Notes: generated by a model not told the origin, from the letters alone. A stretch of DNA of 64,000 nt from Clostridium thermobutyricum (GCA_016842005.1 JAENYD010000003.1:1-64000); one strand, 5' to 3'. Shown: positions 29,301-38,584, numbered from the stretch's first letter. Translations and numbers: made by a program.

Positions 29301-31294
29301 TGGCAGGCATTTATTCCAACAGCCTGCCTTCAGGGGTATTAACAGACTGCTATTCCCACTGGTGTCCGGATATTTCGGATAAACCGGCTGCCGAATGCGG
29401 GGAAGGGGAGGGAGAGAGGAAGGACTTCAGGGATACCGCCTTTTTCGGTACTGTAAAAACCAACGACAGCGGAAAGGGAAAAATTACCTTTAAAGTCCCC
29501 GACAATCTCACTTCATGGAGGGCTACATACCAGGGGGTTACCAATGACCTCCGGGCCGGGGACGGTAATGTTCCCGTTAAGGTCAGTCTGCCTTTCTTTG
29601 TGGATATGGTCCTTAATGAAACCTACCTTGCAGGGGATAAGCCTTTTATTGCCGTCAGGTCTTTCGGTACCGGTACAGCTTCAGGAGATACGGTTAAATT
29701 CACGGTTACGGCCCCATCCCTGTTCCAGGGAGAGAAGAGATATGAGGCCAAATCCTCGGAAACGGTATATATTGAATTACCCCAACTGAAGGAAGGGAAA
29801 CATGCCATAACGGTTGAAGGCTCAACCGGCGGAGGGCTTAAAGATATACTGACCCGGGAAATCACGGTGTATAAAACCTATCTGCAGAAAGAGAAAACCG
29901 ACTATTATAACGTGAAGAAAGGATTGAAGATTAAAGGTGCTGACAATGGCCTTACCAAAGTGGTGTTTACCGATAATGGGAGGGGAAGATATCTCCAGCC
30001 CCTGTACAGGCTTTACCATACCTATGGCAAGAGGATAGACCAGAGACTGGCCCGCCTGTACTCATACAACCTGTTGAAGGAATACTTTGATGGTGTGGAT
30101 ATGCATGAGCCGGATGATATCAATGCCCATTCATACCAGGCCCCTGACGGGGGTATAGCCATACTGCCCTATAGCGACAGTGAGCCGGAGCTAAGCGCCA
30201 AAATAGCATCCCTGGGACACCGGATGTTTGATGCCAACTCGCTAAGAGACTACTTTTACCAGATTGTCATGTCATCCGAAGGTACAACGGAAGAGGTCAG
30301 TTCTGCGCTGTGGGGTCTTGCAGCCCTGGATGAGCCTGTATTGGTTCAGATTAATTCCATGTACGGGCTGGAGGATATATCCCTCAAGGCAAGGCTGTAC
30401 CTCGGCCTGGCTTTATGGGAACTGGGAGACAGCAGCAAGGCCAGGAAAGTGTTCCAGGATATTGTGCGGAATCATGGTGAGGTTAAAAAGCCCTATACCA
30501 TAATAAATTCCGGCGGCGACAGGGATGACGCCCTTGAACTGACCGCCCTTGCCGCTGCCCTGGGGGCCCGGGTGGGTGCCCCCGAAAGCGGGGCCATGTT
30601 CAATTATGTAAGGGACAACAGTACAAAGGACATACTGGTTTATCTTGAGGAACTGATATATCTTTCCTCCGCCCTTTCAGGGACGGATGTCCGGCCTGTC
30701 AGCTTTGCCTACATGCTGGGAGACGAGAGGGTGGAAAAGGAACTGGAAAGCGGCAGGTCATACCAGATACTTCTGCATCCCGGAAATATCCATGACTTCA
30801 GGGTGGTTGACGTTAAGGGAGATGTGGGCCTGGCATGCATCTATGATGATGAATTCAAGGTGGAGGACACAGAAGAGAGTGAGGATATTGTAATTACACG
30901 GAGGTACATAGTCAACGGAAATTCGGTCAGCATGTTCGGCGAAAATGACCTGATAAAGGTGGAAATAGACTGCAAATTCGGTGACAAAGCCCTTGACGGA
31001 AGGTATCAGATAACCGATTTCCTGCCCTCGGGTCTCAAAATACTTGCAGCGCCCTATTCAAGGGGTCTCGGTTATTCGGGTGTTACCTATCCCTATGAGA
31101 TTAACGGACAGAAGGTGAGTTTCTACCTCTATAACTATGAAAAAAGGTACCGGCATCTGAAAAGGCCTCCTGTGGTCTATTATGCCAGGGTGGTGTCAAA
31201 GGGCGAGTACAGGGCCCAGGGGGCATTGATTCAGAACCTTAAAGCCGGGGGAGAAATCAAAATGACAGAAGAGGAGCGCATTATCATTAAATGA
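26345..31294 (+). CDS. alpha-2-macroglobulin-like (MG-domain) lipoprotein, 1649 aa
   Basis: lipobox FFANGC; A2M-like modules (YLPEDTVNFWGIIKPREG, YRPGEEVALGVEVKDGTGKPREAEVNISLVDEAM, WRATYQGVTNDLRAGDG). Confidence 0.85.
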   Translation: MLSIKSISRRGTYLRITAFIAVAALVSGVIFFANGCSRPAVAPPKVMAAGITLEASRQDALGIPTDTDFILTSREALSPSVIKSSLIVEPEVELAVEEVGGDSKQFRIIPRTELASNKVYRFSFSDGSWAFQTRSDFRIVGSLPRDGGGGVPVNSGIEITFSHENYEDPDVYFEITPRAEGYFERHKRTAVFVPKGLKPGTIYTVKIKKGLGVSDSEEVLEEDYVFRFETQAPGVSEGKGPSMEIYINRNLYDYPSGERPVIDFSYYSRSRQETDVNFTVNLYKYRDADHFIEDLERYYSIPSWAEYSRRMHRVDTSGLVKTATFKTPLRNIGHKHYILFPEEPEQGFYLTEITCRDQVTGEDIVNRLWLQVTDTSGYVSVSTDKTLVWANSVRDGAPVSGAIVELKDGGVLGKTGSDGLLEFETPRDLVDTEENEETYQFLKIVSPEYGPCVIPLYKSGYSYYSGVPRYNHWTYVYLDRELYLPEDTVNFWGIIKPREGARGSSKVTVELEKSGYYDYYYRPSVIAKKEIQMSEDYTFTANMKLPNLSPGRYSMVFRIDGKEVMEKWFEVQTYTKPAYRIDIDQDKKAVFSGKDRISFDVKASFFEGTPLSSMKLSYYSSSGSGELVTGEKGEAQVDFVPKYNNTRGVSSNEYFSVYNTLPEAGEIRSSVSYMVFHNDMNLSSYSRFTDEGAEIRVKLNRITLDRINNPDSEEEALDRGTPEYIGDPVTGHEIRGTISENRWEKEEAGQYYDFINKEVRTRYNYRHYTVPVEDFAITTDASGEGTYVFPYEEEKSYTVRLEATDGMGRTVVREEHIYGSRVLYYDRAYWDYYHLEEVEENRRCYGVGQEYFLVFKNNSEILPEGGPNRFLFLVGRNGLKDYRVKDVPSFSARFEETDIPNLYVTGVYFNGRTYYRANPYFVRYDSSERKLDIKVTPDKTSYRPGEEVALGVEVKDGTGKPREAEVNISLVDEAMFMLMEQRADILAGIYSNSLPSGVLTDCYSHWCPDISDKPAAECGEGEGERKDFRDTAFFGTVKTNDSGKGKITFKVPDNLTSWRATYQGVTNDLRAGDGNVPVKVSLPFFVDMVLNETYLAGDKPFIAVRSFGTGTASGDTVKFTVTAPSLFQGEKRYEAKSSETVYIELPQLKEGKHAITVEGSTGGGLKDILTREITVYKTYLQKEKTDYYNVKKGLKIKGADNGLTKVVFTDNGRGRYLQPLYRLYHTYGKRIDQRLARLYSYNLLKEYFDGVDMHEPDDINAHSYQAPDGGIAILPYSDSEPELSAKIASLGHRMFDANSLRDYFYQIVMSSEGTTEEVSSALWGLAALDEPVLVQINSMYGLEDISLKARLYLGLALWELGDSSKARKVFQDIVRNHGEVKKPYTIINSGGDRDDALELTALAAALGARVGAPESGAMFNYVRDNSTKDILVYLEELIYLSSALSGTDVRPVSFAYMLGDERVEKELESGRSYQILLHPGNIHDFRVVDVKGDVGLACIYDDEFKVEDTEESEDIVITRRYIVNGNSVSMFGENDLIKVEIDCKFGDKALDGRYQITDFLPSGLKILAAPYSRGLGYSGVTYPYEINGQKVSFYLYNYEKRYRHLKRPPVVYYARVVSKGEYRAQGALIQNLKAGGEIKMTEEERIIIK

Positions 31295-32166
31295 GAAAAC
31301 CAATAAAGCGGTATTGGATTTTGGCGGTATTGCTGCTGTTTACCCTGGTATTCGGTATCCGTATCCTGAAATATGATAACCCTGAAGTTATCAGGGCCGT
31401 CCCGGTGCATCCCTGCAAGTTTTACGACCAGGAAAGGTTTGCGGCGAGTATTGTCATGCCCAAGTCAGACCCGGTATCCGATAATATAAGGGGCGGGGTT
31501 ATTCCCCATCACCTGGTGGCAGGCTATATGATTGCCGACTTTTTTAACATGCTGTCCGGCCAGGATGTGGAAAGGATTATACTCCTGGGGCCCAATCACT
31601 ACCTCAGGGGACCCAGGATTGCCACATCCAGGTATTCGTGGGAAACAGCCTTCGGTAGACTGCAAGCGGACAGGGAGATAGTCGATGAACTGATAAGAGA
31701 CGGTATTGCAAAGGCTGACGAGGAGATTATGCCGGATGAGCATTCAATTGCGGGATTGATTCCATATATAAAATACTATCTTCCGGATACAAGGCTGGTG
31801 CCCCTTGTACTTTACTGGGACATAACCCCCCGGGAGGCTGCAAATATGGGAAAACTGCTGGAGGAGTACGCCGGCGAAAAAAGTGTTGTGGTTGCGTCTG
31901 TGGATTTTTCCCATTATCTCACAATGGAAGAGGCAGAGGAGAAAGACAGGGAGACTCTGGAGGCTATTCTGGAGGCGGACTATGAAAGGATATTCAGAAT
32001 GGGTAACGACCACCTGGACTCTCCGGGCAGCATAGGTATCCTGCTTCAGACCATGAAAAATCTCGGGGCGGATAATCTGACGGTCCTGCATCACTCCAAT
32101 TCCGGGCTGGTACTGGGAAGGGAAACAGAGGAGACCACCAGTTACTTTACCCTGATATACCATTGA
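31291..32166 (+). CDS. MEMO1-family protein (AmmeMemoRadiSam system protein B-like), N-terminally membrane anchored
   Basis: GGVIPHHLVAGYMIADFF, ILLGPNHYLRGPRIATS, VASVDFSHY; N-terminal TM helix; 4-nt overlap with the upstream gene. Confidence 0.85.
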   Translation: MRKPIKRYWILAVLLLFTLVFGIRILKYDNPEVIRAVPVHPCKFYDQERFAASIVMPKSDPVSDNIRGGVIPHHLVAGYMIADFFNMLSGQDVERIILLGPNHYLRGPRIATSRYSWETAFGRLQADREIVDELIRDGIAKADEEIMPDEHSIAGLIPYIKYYLPDTRLVPLVLYWDITPREAANMGKLLEEYAGEKSVVVASVDFSHYLTMEEAEEKDRETLEAILEADYERIFRMGNDHLDSPGSIGILLQTMKNLGADNLTVLHHSNSGLVLGRETEETTSYFTLIYH

Positions 32167-32226
32167 TTGTATCCCCGGAGAAGGAAAGGATTGCCCTAAA
32201 ATACGTCCCATCAGAGGGACAAATCA

Positions 32227-32280
32227 CCATTAGGCATATAAATATGTCCCATATATGGGGCATATTTATATGCTTAATGG
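32227..32280. repeat. long imperfect palindrome
   Basis: CCATTAGGCATATAAATATGTCCC-ATATAT-GGGGCATATTTATATGCTTAATGG. Confidence 0.75.
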
Positions 32281-32382
32281 TTAAATTCCGCTGAGCAAAG
32301 GGTTGTTACCAATTCAAAACCCCGGGGAGGCAAGGCCTTTTCCGGGAGAATAGAAAAGGGAATGGAATTGGCCTTTGGGTAT

Positions 32383-32398
32383 TGGCATATTTATTGCA
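32383..32398 (+). promoter_or_regulatory. candidate sigma-54 promoter
   Basis: TGGCATATTTATTGCA versus consensus TGGCACGNNNNTTGCA, upstream of the activase/dehydratase pair. Confidence 0.65.
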
Positions 32399-32461
32399 GT
32401 AAAGAATACTGTATTAGTGCCTTTCATTATAATTGATCTTATCAGCAGGCGGAGGGGGTGA

Positions 32462-33370
32462 TTGATGTTGTCAAAGGGTATGGTGTTTAACATTCAAAAG
32501 TATTCTATACATGACGGTCCGGGCATACGTACAACTGTATTTCTCAAAGGGTGTCCCCTGAACTGCTGGTGGTGTCATAATCCCGAGAGCCAGGAATATA
32601 ACCGGGAAATCGTCTTCTGGGAGGACAGGTGCATAGGGTGCGGGGACTGTGAAAAGGCCTGTAAAAGCGGAGCGATTACAGCAGGAGAGAAAGGGCCTGA
32701 GATAGATAAAACCGACTGTATACTCTGCGGCAGATGTACCGATGCCTGCCCTGCCGGAGCCCTTGAAACGATTGGCAAAATAATGTCTGCGGAAGATGTG
32801 ATGAGGGAGATTGAAAAGGATTTTATCTTTTATGAGGAGTCGGGGGGCGGGGTGACCTTTTCGGGGGGAGAGCCCCTGGTGCAGGATGAGTTCCTGTATG
32901 AGCTTTTATCCGACTGCAGGAAGAAGGACATCCACACAGCCCTGGATACATCCGGTTATGCTCCCCGGAAAGCGCTGCTCAAGGTCAGGGAGAAGGTTGA
33001 CCTGTTCCTGTATGATATAAAACACATGGATGACAGCAAACACCAAAGATATACAGGGGTGTCCAACAGGATAATACTGGAGAACCTGAAGGTCCTGGCT
33101 CAAAGCGGCAGCAGCATCATTGTACGTTTTCCGGTTATACCGGGTATCAATGATGATGAAGAAAATATATCAAAGACCGGAAAATTTATTGCATCGCTGA
33201 ATTTGAAAGACATCAGTCTGCTGCCTTATCACAATACAGGTACCGATAAATTCGGGAAGCTGGGCAGGATATATAAACTGCCTGATATTCTCCCCCCTCC
33301 GGGTGAAAAAATGCTATCCATAAAGGAGAAGTTAAAAAAAATGGGATTAAATGTAAAGATAGGAGGCTGA
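32462..33370 (+). CDS. hypE: glycyl-radical enzyme activating enzyme (radical SAM with extra 4Fe-4S clusters)
   Basis: GPGIRTTVFLKGCPLNCWWCHNPES, ferredoxin-type CIGCGDCEKACKSGA and CILCGRCTDACPAGA, FSGGEPL. Confidence 0.9.
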   Translation: MMLSKGMVFNIQKYSIHDGPGIRTTVFLKGCPLNCWWCHNPESQEYNREIVFWEDRCIGCGDCEKACKSGAITAGEKGPEIDKTDCILCGRCTDACPAGALETIGKIMSAEDVMREIEKDFIFYEESGGGVTFSGGEPLVQDEFLYELLSDCRKKDIHTALDTSGYAPRKALLKVREKVDLFLYDIKHMDDSKHQRYTGVSNRIILENLKVLAQSGSSIIVRFPVIPGINDDEENISKTGKFIASLNLKDISLLPYHNTGTDKFGKLGRIYKLPDILPPPGEKMLSIKEKLKKMGLNVKIGG

Positions 33371-33375
33371 TCTGT

Positions 33376-35736
33376 ATGAATGAAAGAGTTGCAAAGCTGA
33401 GACAGCAAAGTCTGGAGACCAGACCCAGCCTTTCCATCGAAAGGGCGGTGCTGGTTACCGAAGCTTATGAGAAATACGCCGGTACAGTATCGGTGCCGGT
33501 CCTCAGGGCATTGGCATTCAAGCATGTCATGGAGAACAAGACCATATGCATTAATGACGGGGAACTGATAGTGGGAGAAAGGGGTCCTGCCCCCCAGGCG
33601 GCTCCCACATATCCTGAACTGTGCTGCCATACCCTTGAGGATTTTGACATCATCGACAAACGGGATAAGATAGCTTTTTCCGTAAGCGATGAGGTAAAGA
33701 AAATCCAGTCCGAAAGGATTATCCCGTACTGGAAAGGTAAATCCATAAGGGAGCGTTTATTCAGCCAGATGACCCAGGAGTGGAAGGACTGCTATTATGC
33801 GGGGATATTTACCGAATTCATGGAACAGAGGGCTCCCGGCCATACTGTGGCGGACGGCAAGATATACCAGAAAGGGTTTCTGGATTTCAAGAAGGATATC
33901 CAGGAGAGCCTGCAGGGCATAGACTATTTAAATGACCCTGAGGCCTATGAGAAGCAGGAGCAATTAAAGGCCATGTCAATATGTGCAGATGCCATAATCC
34001 GGTTTGCACAGCGCCATGCCGAAAAGGCCAGGGAAATGGCTGCAGCAGAGAAGGACCCCCGGAGGAAGAAGGAACTGGAGAAAATAGCGGAGGTATGTTC
34101 CTATACCCCTGCCCATGCGCCCAGGAATTTCTGGGAAGCCTTGCAGGCATACTGGTTTGTCCACCTGGGGGTGATAACAGAGCTTAATACATGGGACTCT
34201 TTCAACCCCGGGAAACTGGACCAGCACCTGTATCCTTTTTACAGGAAAGGTATTGAAGACGGTTCCCTGACCCCGGAGAAGGCCAAGGAGCTGCTGCAAT
34301 GCTTCTGGGTCAAGTTCAACAACCAGCCTGCCCCGCCCAAAGTGGGGGTCACACTGGAAGAGAGCGGCACTTATACTGACTTTGCCAACATAAATATAGG
34401 CGGTATAAAACCTGATGGCACTGACGGGACAAACGACCTGTCCTATATGCTGCTGGACATAATAAAAGAGATGAGAATCCTGCAGCCCAGTACCAATGTC
34501 CAGGTGAGCAGGAAAAATCCTGATAGATTTGTAAAAAAGGCATGTGAAGTAATAAGGGAAGGACTGGGAATGCCCTCGGTCTTCAATACCGATGCGGTTG
34601 TGGAGGAACTACTGCGGCAGGGCAAAACCCTGGAGGATGCCCGGTGCGGTGGTACCAGCGGGTGCGTGGAAACCGGATGTTTTGGCAAAGAGGCCTATAT
34701 TCTTACCGGGTATTTTAATATCCCCAAAATACTTGAAATTACCCTCAATAACGGTGTAGACCCCGGGAGCGGTAAAAAACTGGGCATAGAGACAGGGGAC
34801 CCAAGCACCTTCGGTTCCTTTGAGGAATTGTTCAATGCATTCAGGAAACAGATGCACCATTTTATCGAAATAAAGATAAGGGGCAACAATATCATTGAGA
34901 AGCTGTATGCAAATTACATGCCTGCACCTTTCCTCTCCATCATTGTAGACGACTGTATCAAGAAGGGTAAAGACTACAATGCCGGTGGTGCCAGGTACAA
35001 CACCAACTACATTCAGGGGGTGGGGACCGGGAGTATAACAGACAGTTTCTCGGCTATCAAGTATCATGTCTTTGAAAACAGGAATATAACCATGGAAGAA
35101 CTGCTTGAAGCATTAAAGGCCAATTTTGAAGGCCACGAGAAAATACGGCAACTGCTTATGAATAAGACACCCAGATACGGTAATGATGATGACTATGCCG
35201 ACCAGATAATGAAGGATGTATTTGACGCTTATTACGAAGAAGTTAACGGGCGCAGGAATATGAAAGGCGGGGTATACAGGATAGACATGCTGCCCACCAC
35301 CTGCCATATATACTTTGGCTCGGTGATTGGGGCGCTGCCGGACGGCAGGAAAGCGGGAGAACCCCTTTCGGAAGGCATTTCACCGGTACAGGGTGCAGAT
35401 AAATACGGCCCCACTGCCGTAATAAAATCCGCATCCAAAATGGACCACCTGAGGACAGGGGGCACCCTCCTCAATCAGAAATTTACCCCTCAGGTCCTGG
35501 AGGGGGAAGAAGGGCTGGAGAAATTGACCGGCCTGATCCGGGCCTATTTCAAGCTTGACGGGCACCACATCCAGTTCAACGTGGTCAGTGCGGATACCCT
35601 GAGGGCGGCCCAGGCCAATCCCGAAAAGTACAGGGATCTTATTGTACGGGTTGCGGGGTACAGTGACTATTTCCGCAATCTCAACAAGAAACTCCAGGAC
35701 GAGATAATTGCCAGGACCGAGCATAAATCCTTCTAG
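33376..35736 (+). CDS. hypD: glycyl radical enzyme, probable trans-4-hydroxy-L-proline dehydratase
   Basis: GGTSGCVETGCFGKEAYILTGYFNIPKI active-site region and VRVAGYSDYF glycyl-radical loop resemble Clostridioides difficile hydroxyproline dehydratase from memory. Confidence 0.85.
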   Translation: MNERVAKLRQQSLETRPSLSIERAVLVTEAYEKYAGTVSVPVLRALAFKHVMENKTICINDGELIVGERGPAPQAAPTYPELCCHTLEDFDIIDKRDKIAFSVSDEVKKIQSERIIPYWKGKSIRERLFSQMTQEWKDCYYAGIFTEFMEQRAPGHTVADGKIYQKGFLDFKKDIQESLQGIDYLNDPEAYEKQEQLKAMSICADAIIRFAQRHAEKAREMAAAEKDPRRKKELEKIAEVCSYTPAHAPRNFWEALQAYWFVHLGVITELNTWDSFNPGKLDQHLYPFYRKGIEDGSLTPEKAKELLQCFWVKFNNQPAPPKVGVTLEESGTYTDFANINIGGIKPDGTDGTNDLSYMLLDIIKEMRILQPSTNVQVSRKNPDRFVKKACEVIREGLGMPSVFNTDAVVEELLRQGKTLEDARCGGTSGCVETGCFGKEAYILTGYFNIPKILEITLNNGVDPGSGKKLGIETGDPSTFGSFEELFNAFRKQMHHFIEIKIRGNNIIEKLYANYMPAPFLSIIVDDCIKKGKDYNAGGARYNTNYIQGVGTGSITDSFSAIKYHVFENRNITMEELLEALKANFEGHEKIRQLLMNKTPRYGNDDDYADQIMKDVFDAYYEEVNGRRNMKGGVYRIDMLPTTCHIYFGSVIGALPDGRKAGEPLSEGISPVQGADKYGPTAVIKSASKMDHLRTGGTLLNQKFTPQVLEGEEGLEKLTGLIRAYFKLDGHHIQFNVVSADTLRAAQANPEKYRDLIVRVAGYSDYFRNLNKKLQDEIIARTEHKSF

Positions 35737-35788
35737 ACCTGTCAGTTGAAAACATCATACAGGTGAGTTTGGCAGAAGTAAAACAGGG

Positions 35789-35808
35789 AGCGGCGATAGC
35801 CGCTTTTC
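35789..35808 (+). terminator. Rho-independent terminator after the dehydratase gene
   Basis: AGCGGC-GATA-GCCGCT followed by TTTTC. Confidence 0.65.
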
Positions 35809-36211
35809 TGTAAGGTCTTTGTTGTCCGGGTCATCAGAGTAAGGCCTGTTCAGGCCTATTTTCCCCCTTCTGTATCCGCTGTATTGTTGTCTATCCCTGC
35901 TGTTTCAAGGGATTCACTGTTTGCCGCACAGAAGTGTATAAGTACATGGGTTCATATTTGTACCTCCTCTTTACTAAAAAATTCAGGACAACAAACAGCT
36001 GGCGGGCTGTATACAGCATCCAAGCATATTATATTGTTTTTCCAGGTGAAAACCGGACAACCGGAGAAATCCGGGGTCAGGCCTGGAATATTCCCTTATC
36101 AGCTATGTTTGAACCTTCTTCAGGGCCTGGTGATTATTGCACAACAGAATATCTGATATTTTGAAGGAAATCCGTTACAGCCAGAGAATTGTTTAAGGGG
36201 AAAGGGTATAT

Positions 36212-36454
36212 ATGATGGATTTGAACCGGGATAAAGAAGGCTGGAGAGAAAGGATGATATTGATGGAGCTGAATTACGGGGATATTCTGGTTTTTACCGT
36301 AGGGAACTCTGTCCGAAGAAGCAGAGTGTCTAAGGTGGATGGTAAAGTGGTGAAACTTTTTGAGGAAGATGGTTCGTACAGACAGGTGTCCTATGAAAAC
36401 CTTGAGAAAATGATTGAAGAGGGGTTTGTTACGGTAGAAAAAGGGGCTGTATAA
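36212..36454 (+). CDS. small hypothetical protein
   Basis: 80-aa ORF with RBS aaggggaaaggg; no family recognised. Confidence 0.5.
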   Translation: MMDLNRDKEGWRERMILMELNYGDILVFTVGNSVRRSRVSKVDGKVVKLFEEDGSYRQVSYENLEKMIEEGFVTVEKGAV

Positions 36455-36606
36455 GATTGACACTCCACACTGACCACACGTTGTATACGCTGCACCTTGG
36501 CGATATAAAAGTTTTACACTTTTGATTTTCAATTTGTTTTTTTAGCCGGTCCAAAGGGGAATACTACTTCCCTTATCCACCGCTTAAAAGTATATATGTT
36601 ATAATT

Positions 36607-36682
36607 AATCCAGGGGTACAGCGCCGATTATCTCCCGTCTAATAGGACGGGAGCATTAGCGATGCTGGACATCGGATAAAAG
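36607..36682 (+). repeat. dispersed structured repeat, copy B
   Basis: perfect CTCCCGTC-TAATAG-GACGGGAG hairpin, then AGCATTAGCGATGCT hairpin, then CATCGGATAA. Confidence 0.7.
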
Positions 36683-36696
36683 GTCATGATAAGGAG

Positions 36697-37443
36697 ATGA
36701 TGGTGTTGGCAGGGAAACATGAATCCAGGATGGAGACAGCAAAATTGGCTTCATGGATGAAGCAGTCAAAGTATACCGTTGTCCTTACGGGAGCCGGCAT
36801 GTCTACCGAGAGCGGGATACCGGATTTTCGGTCTGAGAACGGGTGGTGGAGGAGAATTGACCCCAGGTCTGTGGCTACAAAAGAGGTATTATATGCCGAT
36901 TATACCCTTTTTCATGAGTTCTACAGCATGCGCATCAGGGGGCTCACTTGTTGCAAGCCCCACAAGGGTTATTATATACTGGCGCAATGGGAAAAGAACA
37001 ATATTATCAACAGTATAGCCACCCAAAACGTTGACAGGTTTCATCAAATAGCCGGAAACCATAAGGTATATGAATTGCATGGATGCATTAGGACCATCAG
37101 ATGTGACAGTTGCGGTACCGCCCATGCCATGGGGGATTTCCTGGACGGGAGCGGCTGCACTGGCTGCGGGGGAAGGCTCAGACCGGATGTGGTTCTTTTC
37201 GGAGAGGCGCTCCCCCGGGATACCTGGGAAAAAGCCATGACAGATATTGAAAGGGCGGAACTGGTTATTGTAATAGGTACCAGCCTGCAGGTGTATCCTG
37301 TTAACCAGCTGCCCTTTATGACCAGGGGCAGGATTGCATACATCAATAACGAAATCGGCGGTGACAGCCACCAGTTTGATCTGTTTATAAAGGGGAAAGC
37401 CGGAGACATACTGTGCAAGCTGGATGAGATAATTACATCCTGA
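36697..37443 (+). CDS. NAD-dependent deacetylase, Sir2 family
   Basis: VLTGAGMSTESGIPDFRSENGWW, TQNVDRFHQIAG, ELHGCIRTIRCDSC with CTGC. Confidence 0.95.
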   Translation: MMVLAGKHESRMETAKLASWMKQSKYTVVLTGAGMSTESGIPDFRSENGWWRRIDPRSVATKEVLYADYTLFHEFYSMRIRGLTCCKPHKGYYILAQWEKNNIINSIATQNVDRFHQIAGNHKVYELHGCIRTIRCDSCGTAHAMGDFLDGSGCTGCGGRLRPDVVLFGEALPRDTWEKAMTDIERAELVIVIGTSLQVYPVNQLPFMTRGRIAYINNEIGGDSHQFDLFIKGKAGDILCKLDEIITS

Positions 37444-37596
37444 TTTCAGGGAATGCCTGTCAGGGATTTGAAATATATAGGATGCGGAAGATGCAAATTA
37501 TAATTTATATAAGGGACTACGGTCCTGATAACCATAATCCCTTAAAGTGTTTAAGCGGTTGGATAAATCCGTTAAAAACATTTTGCCCTGCTCTAT

Positions 37597-37794
37597 CTAT
37601 TCCTTCCTGTCAAAGGCAATTAAATAGTATCTGTCGCCAAGTTTGTGCTCCAATTCCTGAATACTGCTCAATTCCTCCTGGTTTATGTCTGCCAGAGGCA
37701 CTTCATTCAACCAGTTCTTGAATTCTACGGTGCCGTGACCAATTTCACCCATCATTTTCAATGGGACTTCATCAGGCCTGTACTTATTGTACAC
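37597..37794 (-). CDS. small hypothetical protein
   Basis: 65-aa ORF with upstream aaggagga (minus strand). Confidence 0.5.
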   Translation of the reverse strand: MYNKYRPDEVPLKMMGEIGHGTVEFKNWLNEVPLADINQEELSSIQELEHKLGDRYYLIAFDRKE

Positions 37795-38071
37795 ATTAAA
37801 TTCCTCCTTCCAGACTAATATTTAGGACAAAATCTAAATCGGGAATATATTCAGTATACTTGCTATTATTATCTTATGGGAAGTGTTAAATATACCGTTG
37901 TAAAAAATGAAAGTAAAAGGAAAAAATGCTATGAGGTATCAGACTTTTTATACTTGATGTTTTTAATAAATAGCAGAAAGTGTTAAAATAGACTTAACAT
38001 CATGTAATATATTATATTTGTGCACTGTCTATCCTTTAGATGGGCAAAATACACTACAGGGAGGTATCGGC

Positions 38072-38560
38072 ATGGGAAATCAACAGAAGGTGTTTGAAGT
38101 ACTGGAACAACTGGGGATTGATTATAACTGCAAAGAGCATCCGCCGGTTTTTACCGTTGAGGAGGCGGAAGAAGTCTGGAAGGATATCCGGGGGACTCAC
38201 TGTAAAAATCTTTTTCTCCGGGACCAGAAGGGCAAGCGGCATTTTCTCGTTGTTCTGGAACATCTGAAACAGGCCAATTTGCAGGATTTGTCAGACCAGA
38301 TAGGGGCAGGAAAACTCAGTTTTGCTTCCGAAAAGAGGCTTAGCAAATATCTGGGGCTGGAGACCGGAGCGGTTTCTCCCTTCGGCCTTATAAATGACCG
38401 GCAGAAAGAGGTAGAGGTAATACTGGACAAGGACCTCAAAAAAGCGGAATTTGTAAACTTCCACCCCAATGTCAACACTGCCACCGTTACAATAACCTTC
38501 AAAGATTTTGAACGGTTTCTTGACTGGTGCGGGAATGCTGTGGAATATGTCAGCATATAG
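38072..38560 (+). CDS. YbaK/ProX-type aminoacyl-tRNA editing protein
   Basis: DYNCKEHPPVFTVEEAEE, KNLFLRDQKGKRHFLVVL, SPFGLINDRQ. Confidence 0.9.
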   Translation: MGNQQKVFEVLEQLGIDYNCKEHPPVFTVEEAEEVWKDIRGTHCKNLFLRDQKGKRHFLVVLEHLKQANLQDLSDQIGAGKLSFASEKRLSKYLGLETGAVSPFGLINDRQKEVEVILDKDLKKAEFVNFHPNVNTATVTITFKDFERFLDWCGNAVEYVSI

Positions 38561-38584
38561 ACTACATAGCATCCAGGCAATACG

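Noticed and set aside
29350-29544. Thioester motif in the A2M-like protein
   Set aside because: Looked for CxEQ in the translation; none found, so the protein is not called a thioester-containing A2M.
36607-36682. Copy B of the repeat as a Sir2-controlling riboswitch
   Set aside because: Other copies lie downstream of or overlapping gene ends in the wrong orientation, so a general riboswitch role is not supported without more data.
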